From contig JBITNC010000001.1 of the NCBI GenBank assembly GCA_050084985.1, positions 160,332,001 to 160,396,000 on the forward strand: 64,000 nt of DNA. The letters are read 5' to 3'. This DNA comes from Nageia nagi (taxonomy: Eukaryota; Pinophyta). Position 1 is the first letter of the stretch, and each line of letters opens with the position of its first letter. Under the pieces are notes generated by a model, which was not told where the DNA came from, searched no databases, and saw only the letters and a program-made list of their open reading frames with translations. Both the position numbers and the translations under genes were made by a program. This document shows positions 1-11,099 of the stretch, in pieces.

Positions 1-364
1 GTTTGACTATTTGCATTTCTTACTTTTTTGGTCACCCTTCTTATTATTTCTCCATATTTCCTTCTATAAATTCCATATTTGTTATCTCATCTTTTGAAAA
101 ATATGTATTATAATTTGTTTCTTCTTTGTTTATTCCTTTTATAATTGATAGCATTGCATAGGGGTTTGTTTTGGTTGATTTCTTCCATTGGACTTCTTTT
201 GAAGTTGACTATGTTTTTGATGTGATTCATTTTATTTGTATTTTAGCTGTATTATTATGATTTTTTCTTATTTTTTATTTTAAAATGATTTTGACCCATG
301 TTCTTTCTATTTATCTTGAGACTCTTTTTCATTTTTTTCTCTTTCTCTCCTTTCTTCATCCCTC

Positions 365-1059
365 TTCTTTTTTAGGTAATTCTTTGCATAGTGCTCATAA
401 CTCTTATAAATTTTGCATTGTATTGGCAAATTTTCATATACAATTGATTGTATCCATTCTATTCCATACTACATTTTTAATTTTATCTCATTTATCATAG
501 GTTTGAAAATATCTAAATTAACCATAAATCTTGCATCTATAAACTTAAATTTTAATCTTGTTGATCACTTAATTATGACAAGGGATCTAATTGCTTTTGC
601 AATTTTAGCTAGAACACATGGGTGCCAACAAGATGGATGAAGTTTGGGTAGTGAGATACATGTTGGAATAAGGTTAAAATTCTCACTTTCAAGGGATAAA
701 GTTTTCTTCCATTGCTTAATGACTAATCCTTTCTTCCCAAGAAACCATGGACCCATCTCTATCACTTTTTGCAAGTCTTCATATAGAAATTTAAATAATA
801 GAAATTCTCTTGAGAGAGAAACTAGGGATACCTATCCTTTTGTACTTCATATTTATTTCACCCGACTTCAAATCATATCTAGAGTGGATTGTACCCCCAT
901 AAAGTGACCAACAAGGGCTAATTTTAGCCCCTCCTCTTCCTTCTCTATTATACTTTTTGAAATCAAAATACTAACCTCATCATTAGAGAATTCAAGCTCT
1001 ATTACCATCTCATTACCTCCTTTTTGAATAGTTTTTCTTGCATTAAAACACTTTTCCAT
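365..1059 (-). pseudogene. DUF4283 / zinc-knuckle (retroelement ORF1-like) relic
   Basis: Reading the minus strand from 1059 down to about 365 in essentially one frame gives a DUF4283-type protein. The start reads MVIELEFSNDEVSILISKSI. The hallmark core KVIEMGPWFLGKKGLVIKQW follows, then IPTCISLPKLHPSCW. Further down comes VNLDIFKPMINEI and a decayed CCHC knuckle around YENLPIQCKIYKSYEHYAKN, in which only the first Cys and the His survive. The order DUF4283 then zinc knuckle is that of plant LINE-type ORF1 or reverse-transcriptase-associated proteins. Several in-frame stops (for example at about 866, 854, 848, 564 and 469) show it is dead. No reverse transcriptase is visible downstream. Family assignment is by motif recognition; the element type is inference. 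Confidence 0.72.
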
Positions 1060-1955
1060 TCATTGGGGGGCTTTAGATCAAGTTGCAATCTTGATTTGTT
1101 CATCACATTTTGAATATCATTCAATTGCATTTTGACCAGATAACAACTTTGCTAAGCTGTAATTTGCTTAATAATAGCCTATCACACTTCTAAAATAATT
1201 CACATGCACTTATAATACTCCACACTTTCACTTATGTTCTATTGTGCTTGCACTTCTTACATTATTTTATAATTTATATTTTTGTTATTACATATTTTGT
1301 ATCAAAAATTTTATATTATTTTCAAAAATTCATAGAATATTTTATAAGTCTAATTTTCTTATCATTATTTATGATTAGAATATTTATTTTTAATTTATGT
1401 CTCTTAAAATTAGCATTTATAAAACTATTATTTATGTTTGAATACTCAAGAAAATAAAAGATTAATTTTATTTTTCATAATTCATTATTTATCAAATAAA
1501 AACTAGTACAAAGGAGTTTATAATTAACTAAATAAAAAAGGTTATTAAGCTAATTGAAGGATTTTGAGAAATTAAAGTTATATACAAAATCAAATATAAC
1601 ACCCATGCCTCCCACCCCCTCCCCCACCATCCCTGCTACCCCTTTTTTTAATACTAGTATAATTATTTGCATAAATTTTAAATACCCCTCCCCCCTATAA
1701 AATACTTAGTGATATATCAATAGTTCAACTTGATATTTAAAATACAACCTGGTAGAACTCATGTTGTATTTACCATTTCCTAATGGTGAACCCTTCATGT
1801 TATAATTAGTCATTTAAAAATAGTTGGAAATAATATGGTAGTGGTTGGAATTCCTACAACTCTTTTGTAGGGTTCAAGTTTTGTAGCATCAACCAGCTCC
1901 CAAACTACTTCCAAACAATAACATAATATAACACATTTTGAATGAATTTTCATTA
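1060..1955. other. AT-rich spacer with a short C-rich patch
   Basis: I see no gene here. The sequence is dominated by A/T runs. The only departure is a C-rich patch at about 1603-1700 with runs such as cccaccccctcccccacc, which is unlike its neighbours. The weak open frame at 1242-1457 is low-complexity Phe/Ile/Leu and is not supported as coding. Confidence 0.5.
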
Positions 1956-1960
1956 AATTG

Positions 1961-3060
1961 TTAAATCCATCCCTTAAAAATTGGATTGTCAAGAGAAGAG
2001 TGTTAGAAAACCTCTTGTTCATCATTTTCATAATGTCAATGGTGATAGAAATATATTTGGATTTGATGTAGTTAACAAAGAGAGTTTTGAAATACATGTC
2101 ATATGTTTCAATGAACTTGTTGATGAATATGTCAATAGTATATATTATAACAATGTTTATATTATTTCCAATAATACCAATCCACATGTTTCATTTCAAT
2201 AAGATTGATTTTTTGGCTTCATGGCTAGTTACTTCCTTTATGGATGTTATAAGGATACTTATATATATCTCTAATACATCAATGATCCATAAAAAATATG
2301 GTAAAGAGGTGAATAAATGCAATATTATGATTATGGACATATCAAGTTTAACAAATTTTGATGTCACCCTTTGGGGTAGTCATTGTGATAATTAAGGTAG
2401 ACTACTCTTTGAAATACCTCAAGAACCAATCCCTCTAATTATTTTATCCAAATCTACCCATATCTCATCTTGGTATAGAAAATATTTAGATACCATTTTC
2501 TCAACTACCATTCTCATAAATCCAAATATAACAAAAACCTCTTAATTGCATACATGGTATATTATTGTGGGATTTGAAGAGCCTAGTATTCCCTTATCAT
2601 CAAATTAATTTCTTACATTTGAGTTCAACACTCTAGTGAGCATTGCTTTTGTTATCAATAACGATTTTGGTGACACAACAAATATTTGTGTAAAAGCTAC
2701 AATTTCAAATTAAATATTTATGATGAATTTTATTACCTTTATTGTCCTTTGTTAGTTAACAAAAGAAAATGTAAGAAACAAGTTTTTAAAAAAGGACAAA
2801 AAACTTTTCACTATTTAAACTATGTTACTATTTCATATGAATGTGATTTTATGTACATGCTAAAAATGAATTGGAAAGATGAAACAATTGAGATTGAAAA
2901 AATTACAACATTTGCTGATCCAACAATTGCAAATTTGTTGCGTGTTGCTTTGAAGGATTTCCAACTTGTATTAGCATAACTAGATGCTGGTGAATACATT
3001 TTATAGAATGTTACTAATTGTGAATTTTTGTTTTATCTCTTAGTCAAAGTTAATGAATTC
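1961..3060 (+). pseudogene. RPA1-like (replication protein A large subunit) relic
   Basis: Three blocks in the right order match plant RPA70/RPA1. First is DBD-A: LNPSLKNWIVKRRVLE at 1961 (compare family SLNPYQGNWTIKARV). It continues after a frameshift near 2010 into NVNGDRNIFGFDVVNKESFE, IHVICFNELVDEYVNS and NNVYIIS. Second is the DBD-B strand DVTLWGSHCDN near 2365-2392 with STTILINPNI near 2500-2530. Third is DBD-C: VKATIS near 2690, then YYLYCPLLVNKRKCKKQVFK and ECDFMYMLKM, then a remnant of the trailing helix. Of the DBD-C zinc cysteines only part remain. Several frameshifts and stops make it a pseudogene. RPA1-like genes are ordinary nuclear genes, but they are also carried by plant Helitrons; no helicase is visible here, so which it was is open. 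Confidence 0.8.
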
Positions 3061-3359
3061 TTTGGAAAATATATATAAATAATTATCATTAAAGGTGCAA
3101 ATACTATATAATATCAAATTTGAAAATGGTATTATAACAACTTTTGTATAATAATTATGCATATTTATGAATATATGCAAGATCAAAGATAAATATATAA
3201 TAAATAAAGTATATATTTTTATGAAATTTTTCACATTAATATAGGAAATGAAGAAAAGGATTCCATTTATGATAATATAGCTTCTACATATATTATTTTC
3301 ATATTGTGCATTCTTTTCATTAACCATTTATTGAACGTATCAATATTTCATAATGAATA

Positions 3360-4330
3360 GTTCATTTTTCATACAATATGATATATTAAATTATTAGTAT
3401 GAAAAGTTTCATATCATATGATGCATAGTACTATTTTATTTGAGATGCCACTACATTTTATTTCGTATATGTCACAATAATTAGAAACTATACTAAAATT
3501 CTTAAAACCTATTCAAAATTTATGAAAACTAGTGTTAATGTTTATTTTAGATTTAATATACTACATGACATACATTTACAATATTTCATCAAAACTTGAT
3601 TTATGTCATATGATATGGTGCATTAAAATCATTTCAATCTAGAAAATACAAATGAATACAATATTAATTCAATAAGAGAAGATTAGCATCGTATGCATGA
3701 AGATGTAACATGTGCACATGTTATGCTCCATGGTGCATTTTATTTGAGTACCATTTGTCCAACGTGATAGAAAATTCATACTTAATTTAGTTCATATCAT
3801 ATGTTGCATTAAAATCATGTCAGTGTAAAATATTTCATATCATATGATATTTATGTTTCAATTATCACTTCAAATCATTTTGTTCATATGATACATCAAC
3901 AATATTTCACTCAATCCATGATTTACATCATAACATATATTCCATTAAAATTATGTCAATGTAGAAAATGAAAACAAATACAATATTAAAGCAAGAAATC
4001 AAAATAATCTTCATATTCATGATGATGTAACTTATGTGTATGCTATGTTCCATAGTACACTTTTTTTAATTATCATTTTTTCAACATGGTAGAAAATTCA
4101 TACCAAATACTTAATTTAGTTTACATCACATGCAACATTAAAATCATGTCAACTTGGAATATTTTATTTCATATGATACATAATACTATTGTGTTTCAAA
4201 TATCATTTCATATAATTCTGTTCATAAACCAATATAAAAACTAGGGTTAATGTTTGTTTCAAATTTCAAAGATAGCATGATGCATTTACAACATTTCATA
4301 AATTAAAATGAAAATTATATGTTAATATAA
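3360..4330. repeat. Three-copy diverged tandem repeat, period about 322 bp
   Basis: The block starting gaagatgtaacatgtgcac at 3699 recurs as gatgatgtaacttatgtg at 4021, a 322-base offset. Shared landmarks inside each unit are ttcatatcatatgatgcat-type strings and cattaaaatcatgtca. An earlier partial unit begins near 3360. Copies are well diverged. No open frame is conserved between units, so this reads as an old satellite-like or element-internal repeat. Confidence 0.65.
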
Positions 4331-5429
4331 AATTAATACATTTACTATGTTATTGTTGATAAAGTTATTGTAAACTATATTCTATGTCTTTGGTATTTTG
4401 AATTTTAGTATCTTACATGATGGAAATTCAAAATGAAAAATTGCAAGATGTAAGAATTCATTAGAATAAAATGCAGTGTAAACATTATCATGCAAACACA
4501 AATAAAATTAATGTAAGAAAAAGAGAGCACCATAATAATCAAGCTAATGTTCCATGTCCAAATACCATCCAACCTCCACCTATGCTTCAAGCTTCAACAA
4601 TAAATGCACTTGGAACATATTTTCAAAATAAATACATTTGATTATTTCTTATATATTTCATCAATGCTAAGAAAGTTTTTTGAACTAAAATTGATAACCT
4701 AACATACATGTTGACCTATATTATTTATTTGGAATGATATACAAGAATTAGGATAAAGGTTTTTTGTGAACAACTAACTTGTTACAAATGGATAAGATAA
4801 AAAAGGACATTATTTTTCAAAAGAGAATAACAAGGATCATGGTGAACAACCTCCATTTTTACTAAAGGTAACCCAAATTGAATAAGTATTGATAGCAAGG
4901 GTAATCCCTATCAATTGTTTAGGTTGATAGAGGATCTCATTTAAAATATATTGGACGTATTATTTATTTTCCTCAAGATATTTCTACATTTGCTACTCAT
5001 TTACCAATACATATAGATGAGTTAAATATTTTGATATTTAACAACAAAAATATTAATAATGGATAATAGAATTTTTATGTTAGCAAAATTCATGATCAAG
5101 ATGTACTATTATTCAAGATTAAGAATGATCTAAATTACAAAGATACAAAAATTTATGATAATGTACTTTAACATCTGCAAGATACCTTTACAAAAATCTT
5201 GAACTTGCTCTATAATGCAAGTGTCAATCTTGATGTTGCACACCTAATGTTCATGGAACATGTTTAAAATGATAAGTTATAATAATAGGGTATCAATGTG
5301 ACCACTTATTTTAGTTGCAATCTTCCCATTCCTATCGAGAAGTCAAATAATTGCGATCTTTACTCCAATTGGAAACTCGACATCCAATTCCTATTACCGA
5401 ATGGCCATCCATTTCTTTGATAGAAATGA
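4331..5429. other. AT-rich spacer, no feature recognised
   Basis: I find no coding similarity, RNA gene or structured repeat here. The short frame at 4405-4590 (-) has no recognisable motif. Confidence 0.4.
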
Positions 5430-6300
5430 ATGAGTATGATCAATTATTGATAATGAATTAATAAATTATGGTCAAGAAATAATGATCAATACATATAAGA
5501 AAACCAAGGGGTTTAAAAAAGTATGGTTTGTAGACATAATGCTCATCTCGAAGGATGCTACAAAAGGTTGAAAGAAGTCATGAGAAATCCTTGAGAATGG
5601 ATTACTGAGTGGAAAACACCTAAGGAGTGTTACCAATTAGATTATTTAGGATAAATATAATAAGTAAATCACTATGTAAGTTAAAACTATTTGAGACATG
5701 ATTTTAGGACCATTTGGTAATAAAGTAAAACTTATTTGAACGTTGGTAATCATATGCAAGGGTATCTTTAAGAGGGAAAATTTATCATTAAAGTACGTAG
5801 AATTATTATGAAATAAGTAATTATTAAAGAGTAGGAGTATTTTACTAGACATAACATGGGTTGAATGTGATATGGGATAAGTACAATTAACACATAAATC
5901 AAACATGGAAATACATTAATAAAGCATGGATAAGGAAGATTGATTAGTGTGTGTCACAAAGATAAGTAGGATTTAAAACAAAAAGGCCTATATATATAAT
6001 AATAACCTTAGAGGATTCCATATAAGGTCAAAACAAGTCACAAGGGGGTCCTACGAGTGGACTATTGAGTGAAGAACAACTAAGATTTATTATCTCAAGA
6101 TGATTAATAAATATACATACTAAGTAAATATCCTCAACTTATAAATGGCTTAGAAAAGGACTCAATAAAAAATGATTGAAGATTATATGGGTGGTTCCAA
6201 AGATATTATTCAAGAACACATATGTTGTAAATGATATGTTCATGGATGTTTTGATCACTTTATTCAATATTCTATATAGGTTAATTTCAAGTTAGGATTA
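5430..6300. repeat. Duplicated block, copy 1 (about 458 bp internal period)
   Basis: The landmark gtatggtttgtagacataat (5520) recurs in diverged form near 5977 (ggcctatatatataataata), 457 bases on. The same landmark appears again at 7158 (gtatggtctatggagataat) and 7618 (gggtctatgaagttaatgc), 460 bases apart. Other shared strings include gagtggattact with a following aaggagtgtta, and catgggttgaatgtgacatg-type strings. The copies continue together into a ggttaattt landmark (about 6279 and 8106). The function is unknown; a dead LTR-element interior or satellite are both possible. Confidence 0.65.
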
Positions 6301-6959
6301 TAAATATTTAAATCATTCCATTATCCCCATATTCAAATCATCTTAGTGTCATTCCATTTTCTTTTTAATATATGAGATCTAGTTGAACTTTATATCTTGC
6401 ATGTCCATGTTTAAAAATTTAACCTTTATTTTGATGAAGACTTGTTAGTGTACAATTTTATTATATTTTATTAACTAAGAAGAATAATAATCAAGATATA
6501 CTAATTTATCCCTACACTATTTAAATTTATATATAGAGGAGAAAAAAGGATGTACTATGATTCAAATCTATATTTGAAGGAGAAAAAGGATGTACTAAGT
6601 ACAAATTCAAATATCTAATAAAATTCTAGATATCAAACATATGTTAATCGAAATTAAATAAAAAAAGATGCATTCTAGATAATGATTCAATACATAATTT
6701 AATAGATAATATAAGTGAATTAAAGGCTAATAAAAAAGAGATCCAAAACTCATACCAATATAAAAAATATCCTCATACTGATCATCTTTTTAAATAACCC
6801 TACCACATAGCGAAAGATTTAATATATAAATAAAAGAGGGAAAAATATTTATGTATTGATTAACTTTTGATTAAAAAATATTAATATTATTTCTTCAAAA
6901 GAAATATAATTATGTCATGAGCCCATTTTGATGCATGAAAATCTTTGATGAGGAGAAGC
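6301..6959. other. Unique AT-rich insert between two duplicated blocks
   Basis: This segment has no counterpart in the flanking duplicated blocks, and I see no gene in it. It contains a short local duplication around ggagaaaaaaggatgtacta (about 6538) and ggagaaaaaggatgtactaa (about 6578). Confidence 0.4.
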
Positions 6960-8120
6960 TATCAATAGAACATGTAGACTTACAGTGAAATAGGTAATCA
7001 TTAAAGAGTGAAAGGAGTTATTTTACTAGATACAATGTGGGAAGAATGCAACATGAATAACTATAGTGAATATATTAACAAAGCATGGTAATGTATTAAT
7101 GAGGTATGATAAAAAACATTGATCAATACATGTCATAGATACAAAGTGGATTAGAATAGTATGGTCTATGGAGATAATGCTCACCTCAAACAAGGCCAAA
7201 TAATATTGAAAAAGGCTAACATACAGCTATAAGAGTGGATTACTAATATGAGAAAGCACAAGGAGTGTTATCAATTAGATTTTTTATAAATAAGAATATA
7301 TAAAATATAATAATATAATCAAGTTGAAATCATTTGAGATATGATTATTAAAACCATTTGATATAGAGTTTTAACTTCTTTCAATATTTGTAACCTAATG
7401 CAAGGATATCTTCAAGGAAAAGAAGTCATCGATAAAATATAGAAATTTAATTTTAAATTGGTAATTATGGAAGAGTAGAATTTTTTTTTTAGACATGATA
7501 TGGTTTGAATGTGACATGGGATAAATGCAATCAATACATTAACCAAGTATAATAATGAATTAATAAAGCATATTTTGGGAAATTGGTTAGTGTATATCAT
7601 AAAAATAAGATTAGAAATGAAGGGTCTATGAAGTTAATGCCCATCCTAGAGGATGTTAGATAAGGTCAAATGAGACCAATAGGAGGTCTTGGAAAAGACT
7701 ATTGAGTAGAGAACACTTAAGAAGCATTTCTTTATGATTAGTAGTTAGATTAAATCCCAAGTAAAAATACTCATCCTTGGAATGGCTTTGGAGGAATCCT
7801 AAAATCAAGTAGCCCTACAGGAGCTTAGGAATGTATTTTGGGAGATTAAAGAGATTTAAGGAGAAGACTCAATAAAACATAATTGGAGATGAGATGGATA
7901 GTTAGTTCTATAGAATATATAAGAGGATTTATTTGTTATGTGGATACCATAGAAGGTTTGTGTATCAAACCATGTAGGGCAAGAGGAATTTTCAAGAGAA
8001 ATAATGCTTTATGATAGAAAGCTTATAGTGAAGAGAACTATTGTAGAGAACAAAAACTAGTTGTATGGGTGATTTGAGTCTAGGAGCTTTAAGTTTCACA
8101 TTCTAGGTTAATTCCATGTG
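6960..8120. repeat. Duplicated block, copy 2 (about 458 bp internal period)
   Basis: This is the second occurrence of the block described at 5430-6300. It begins with the tail of one 458-base unit (agtgaaataggtaatcatta near 6985, matching gaaataagtaattattaaag near 5810). It then runs through units at 7158 and 7618 and a shared 3' part (actcaataaaacataattgg near 7867, matching actcaataaaaaatgattga near 6159). Both copies are equally decayed. Confidence 0.62.
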
Positions 8121-9320
8121 AGTAAATTTAGTATCTATATAGTACCTATGCAAATTACTTTTTGGAGTATGGTTGTGTGAATTCACACTTTGATCATGAG
8201 AATTATAATCATTTTTATGACTATGAATGAAAAAATATATTTTCTATATTTAGTATGTAGAAGATTTTAGTGTGATATTTTTCATTGAGTTATTTTAATG
8301 TGGTTGGAATACTTACCAAGGACTCCTCAATATTGAATTGTATCACATTTCTAGTCTAAGTCCAGTTTCTAAAAGGATTTATTGTTTAATAACTTCCCTA
8401 ATAATTATAATGACTCGTTCTTTGAAGTTAAATTAAAATTTTTATTGATAGCTTCCCTTTTCATTCATTATCTTATTTTATCATACCTCATTGGTGAATA
8501 GTTTGAGTACATATCCTTCTTAATTGAATTGTTATCATCACTAATAAATGATATTGTCTACCATATATTTAGAAAATAAAATACCCAAACATTCATAAAT
8601 TCAAGCTCTTTATTGTGATAATATTTTATCTTTAATTCTTCTTCTCTTTTTTCTCTTCCACTTCATTCTTATTTGTTCATCCATCTATCTTCTCAGATGA
8701 TTAATTATCATTTTCATTCTTTCCCGCCATAACTCATTCAATTAGGGAAAAAATCCATACTCAATTTATTGTACAAAGAATAGTTTTTATGAACTCATTT
8801 TGGGGAAAATAATTTCATCCAAGTCTTGTCTTGATAATCGTTAACTCTCCCTTATTGGGAAAAAAGTAGAATAATGGTCATTGATCAATCTACTTTGAAA
8901 ATGATAGCTTTATCTTACTAATTTTAATTTTTCTAAGTGAACAAAAACTATTTATCATACTTGGTAGCAAATATTAATGAAATTCTTTGGTCCTTAGTTG
9001 GTTCATCCAACATATTCCTTAATTTAGAATAATATTCATCATCTAATCATCAATTTTATTGAGTATTTGTAGTAGGTTTTTGAATCATATTTTATTCCTT
9101 GAATAGATAAATTTAAAAAAGAGGATAAAAGTAGATATTTAGTATCTATTATCTTTTTAATCATTTTGGTGAAGTTATAGTTCATTTATAGTTATTATGA
9201 TCATTCATCACCTGATTTATCCAAACCACATCTTTTAGTCCTTAATTTGTAAAGGGATCAAAATTGCATATGTGTGACTTTGAATCTCATGTGTGACTTC
9301 ATATCATATTTATAATTTTT
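8121..9320. other. AT-rich spacer, no feature recognised
   Basis: I see no coding similarity or RNA gene over this stretch on either strand. Confidence 0.4.
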
Positions 9321-9324
9321 GATG

Positions 9325-9563
9325 GCAAGCACTTTCTCCACTACTTGACGAGACCGAAAGTCAGATTTTACATCAGGTTCCATTTTAGATGCGTCCTCTA
9401 TTGAGAACAGGCTTACTATGGCTAGATCTAACAATATGAAACTTGTCTTCTTCTCGAGAGAAGAGAGGACAGGACTGAACTAGAGGCTCATAATTCAGCT
9501 GCAATAGCTTGTAGGGTATTTATAACTATAGTTGAGAGATGATGTAAAGTAGATGATGTGATA
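9325..9563 (-). pseudogene. Truncated SABATH promoter, 5' UTR and exon 1 copy
   Basis: The minus strand is a close copy of the start of the SABATH gene at 25565. It keeps the upstream block with atcacatcatcta (gene: atcacgtcatctg), the TATA box (TATAAATA, 9524-9517), the 5' UTR strings ttcagtcctgtcct-like and gccatagtaagcctgtt, and an ATG at 9383. The ATG opens MEPDVKSDFRSRQVVEKVLA against MEPDVKSEFQFRSQSLAVEK in the gene. TATA-to-ATG spacing is 141 bases here and 134 in the gene. Similarity stops after about 22 codons, within the first exon, and the frame runs into unrelated sequence. It cannot make an enzyme. It could still be transcribed if the core promoter works. Confidence 0.9.
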
Positions 9564-9940
9564 AATAATCAAATATACTAATTTAATAAATAATCAAATA
9601 TAAGCATACAATATAACATAGTGTGTATATATATATTACACATAATTTTATATACACACATAATATATCAATATAATAAATAATTGAAATTGATAAATCT
9701 TGATTTTTTTTTCGATTAATTATTTTAATATAGGTATATAATAATTTAAATCGATAAAATCTTGAATTCTTTCTAGATGCATTTATTACGATATATGTAC
9801 ATGGTTTATTTATGTGGATGGATTATTTATATATGCAAGAACTTTATTTATATATGCATAGGAATTATTTTTATATGTATAAACTTTATTTATATACAAA
9901 CATGCTTTATTTATATACGCACAAGGTTTCTTGTGAAGTA
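9564..9940. repeat. Low-complexity AT tract with short tandem motif
   Basis: AT-dinucleotide-rich sequence followed (about 9805-9925) by several loose copies of a 20-26 base motif, aactttatttatatatgca. Confidence 0.6.
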
Positions 9941-11099
9941 ACAAATAAAAAAGATGAGAACCCTAAAATTAAAACATAATTGTTACACTAAAACTTCATC
10001 CATTGTTGCAGAAGAACATTAATATTTACACCAACCTTCGACCATTAATGTAAGTTGTTGAAGACCTTACTACCTTGTGTATTCTTTGACATTTTGCATA
10101 CCCACAATTATTTTGTGTATTCTTCCACATTGAATGCTTGGGCCTTTTCAGAAAACTCATTTTGTAACAGTTATCAATAGAGGACAATTAAGAGTTCTCT
10201 ACTTTGTTCTTTTGAAAGTACTAGTTTTCTTAGCTTAATGTCATCCTTCTTATTGTAGCATTTAAACACATTTTCAATCTAAAATTGAAGATTTGTAGAA
10301 TACTACAAGAAGATGGATGATGATCTCAATAACATAGAAGTGAACATGCAAGAGATGAAAATGAATAAAATAAAGAAGAATACAAAAAAAGTGATCATCT
10401 CAATATTTTGTTCTTAGAGTTTATGATATTTAATTTATTTGAGATTGAAAATAATACCATATTACTCTTTTGGATTTTCAATACTCCTCATGGTCAAGTG
10501 CAATATCCATACTACTCTTAGAGTTTCTGGGTCTAAGATTGGAAATAATACCTTCTAATAAAGTTGTTATAATGCATTACTCTTTTGTTAATTTTACAAC
10601 TAGAATTCAATGGTTGTTTACTTATTTTAAAAAATATTGTTAAATTTAGTTTTCATCTCAAAGTATAAGGGTTTTGCATGTCCAATTGTTAGAATTTTAA
10701 TATATTTATATATTTTTGTTCTTGACACAAAAAGTTAATTTTGCTAACTTAGATTGAAGTTATTCATTTTGTAAATCATTTTCTAACAAGAATCATAAAC
10801 CCAACAAAAATGAAAATAATCTAGCAAAACCAAATGAATCTCTCTCACAGATATTAACACAATGGAGTATGAAAAAAACCTCAATTTTAGCACTTTAATG
10901 GAGTGTTTTTTTTCTCTAAAATAAGTATATATATTTTTCAAATATTCCTTTTTCTATAAACCCAATTTTCCCTTTCACAAAATTCCTCCACTTCTTTTGT
11001 TTATTTAAATTTTCAAATGAAGAAGGTTCCTCAACCATCAATGGAATGTGGGAAAAATCACTTTATGTCATCTCAACTTCATTATCTCCATTAATATTC
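9941..11099. other. AT-rich spacer, no gene recognised
   Basis: No recognisable coding region or RNA. A Lys/Met/Glu-rich string around 10310-10400 could be read as coiled coil but has no supporting frame length. Confidence 0.35.

Noticed and set aside
1810-2187. 125-codon frame on the minus strand
   Set aside because: It lies antisense to the RPA1-like relic, whose plus-strand motifs are clear; the minus frame has no recognisable motif.
5646-5906. Minus-strand frames at 5646-5906 and 7412-7600
   Set aside because: Both lie in the duplicated 458 bp repeat and resemble each other only because the DNA is repeated; no conserved coding pattern.
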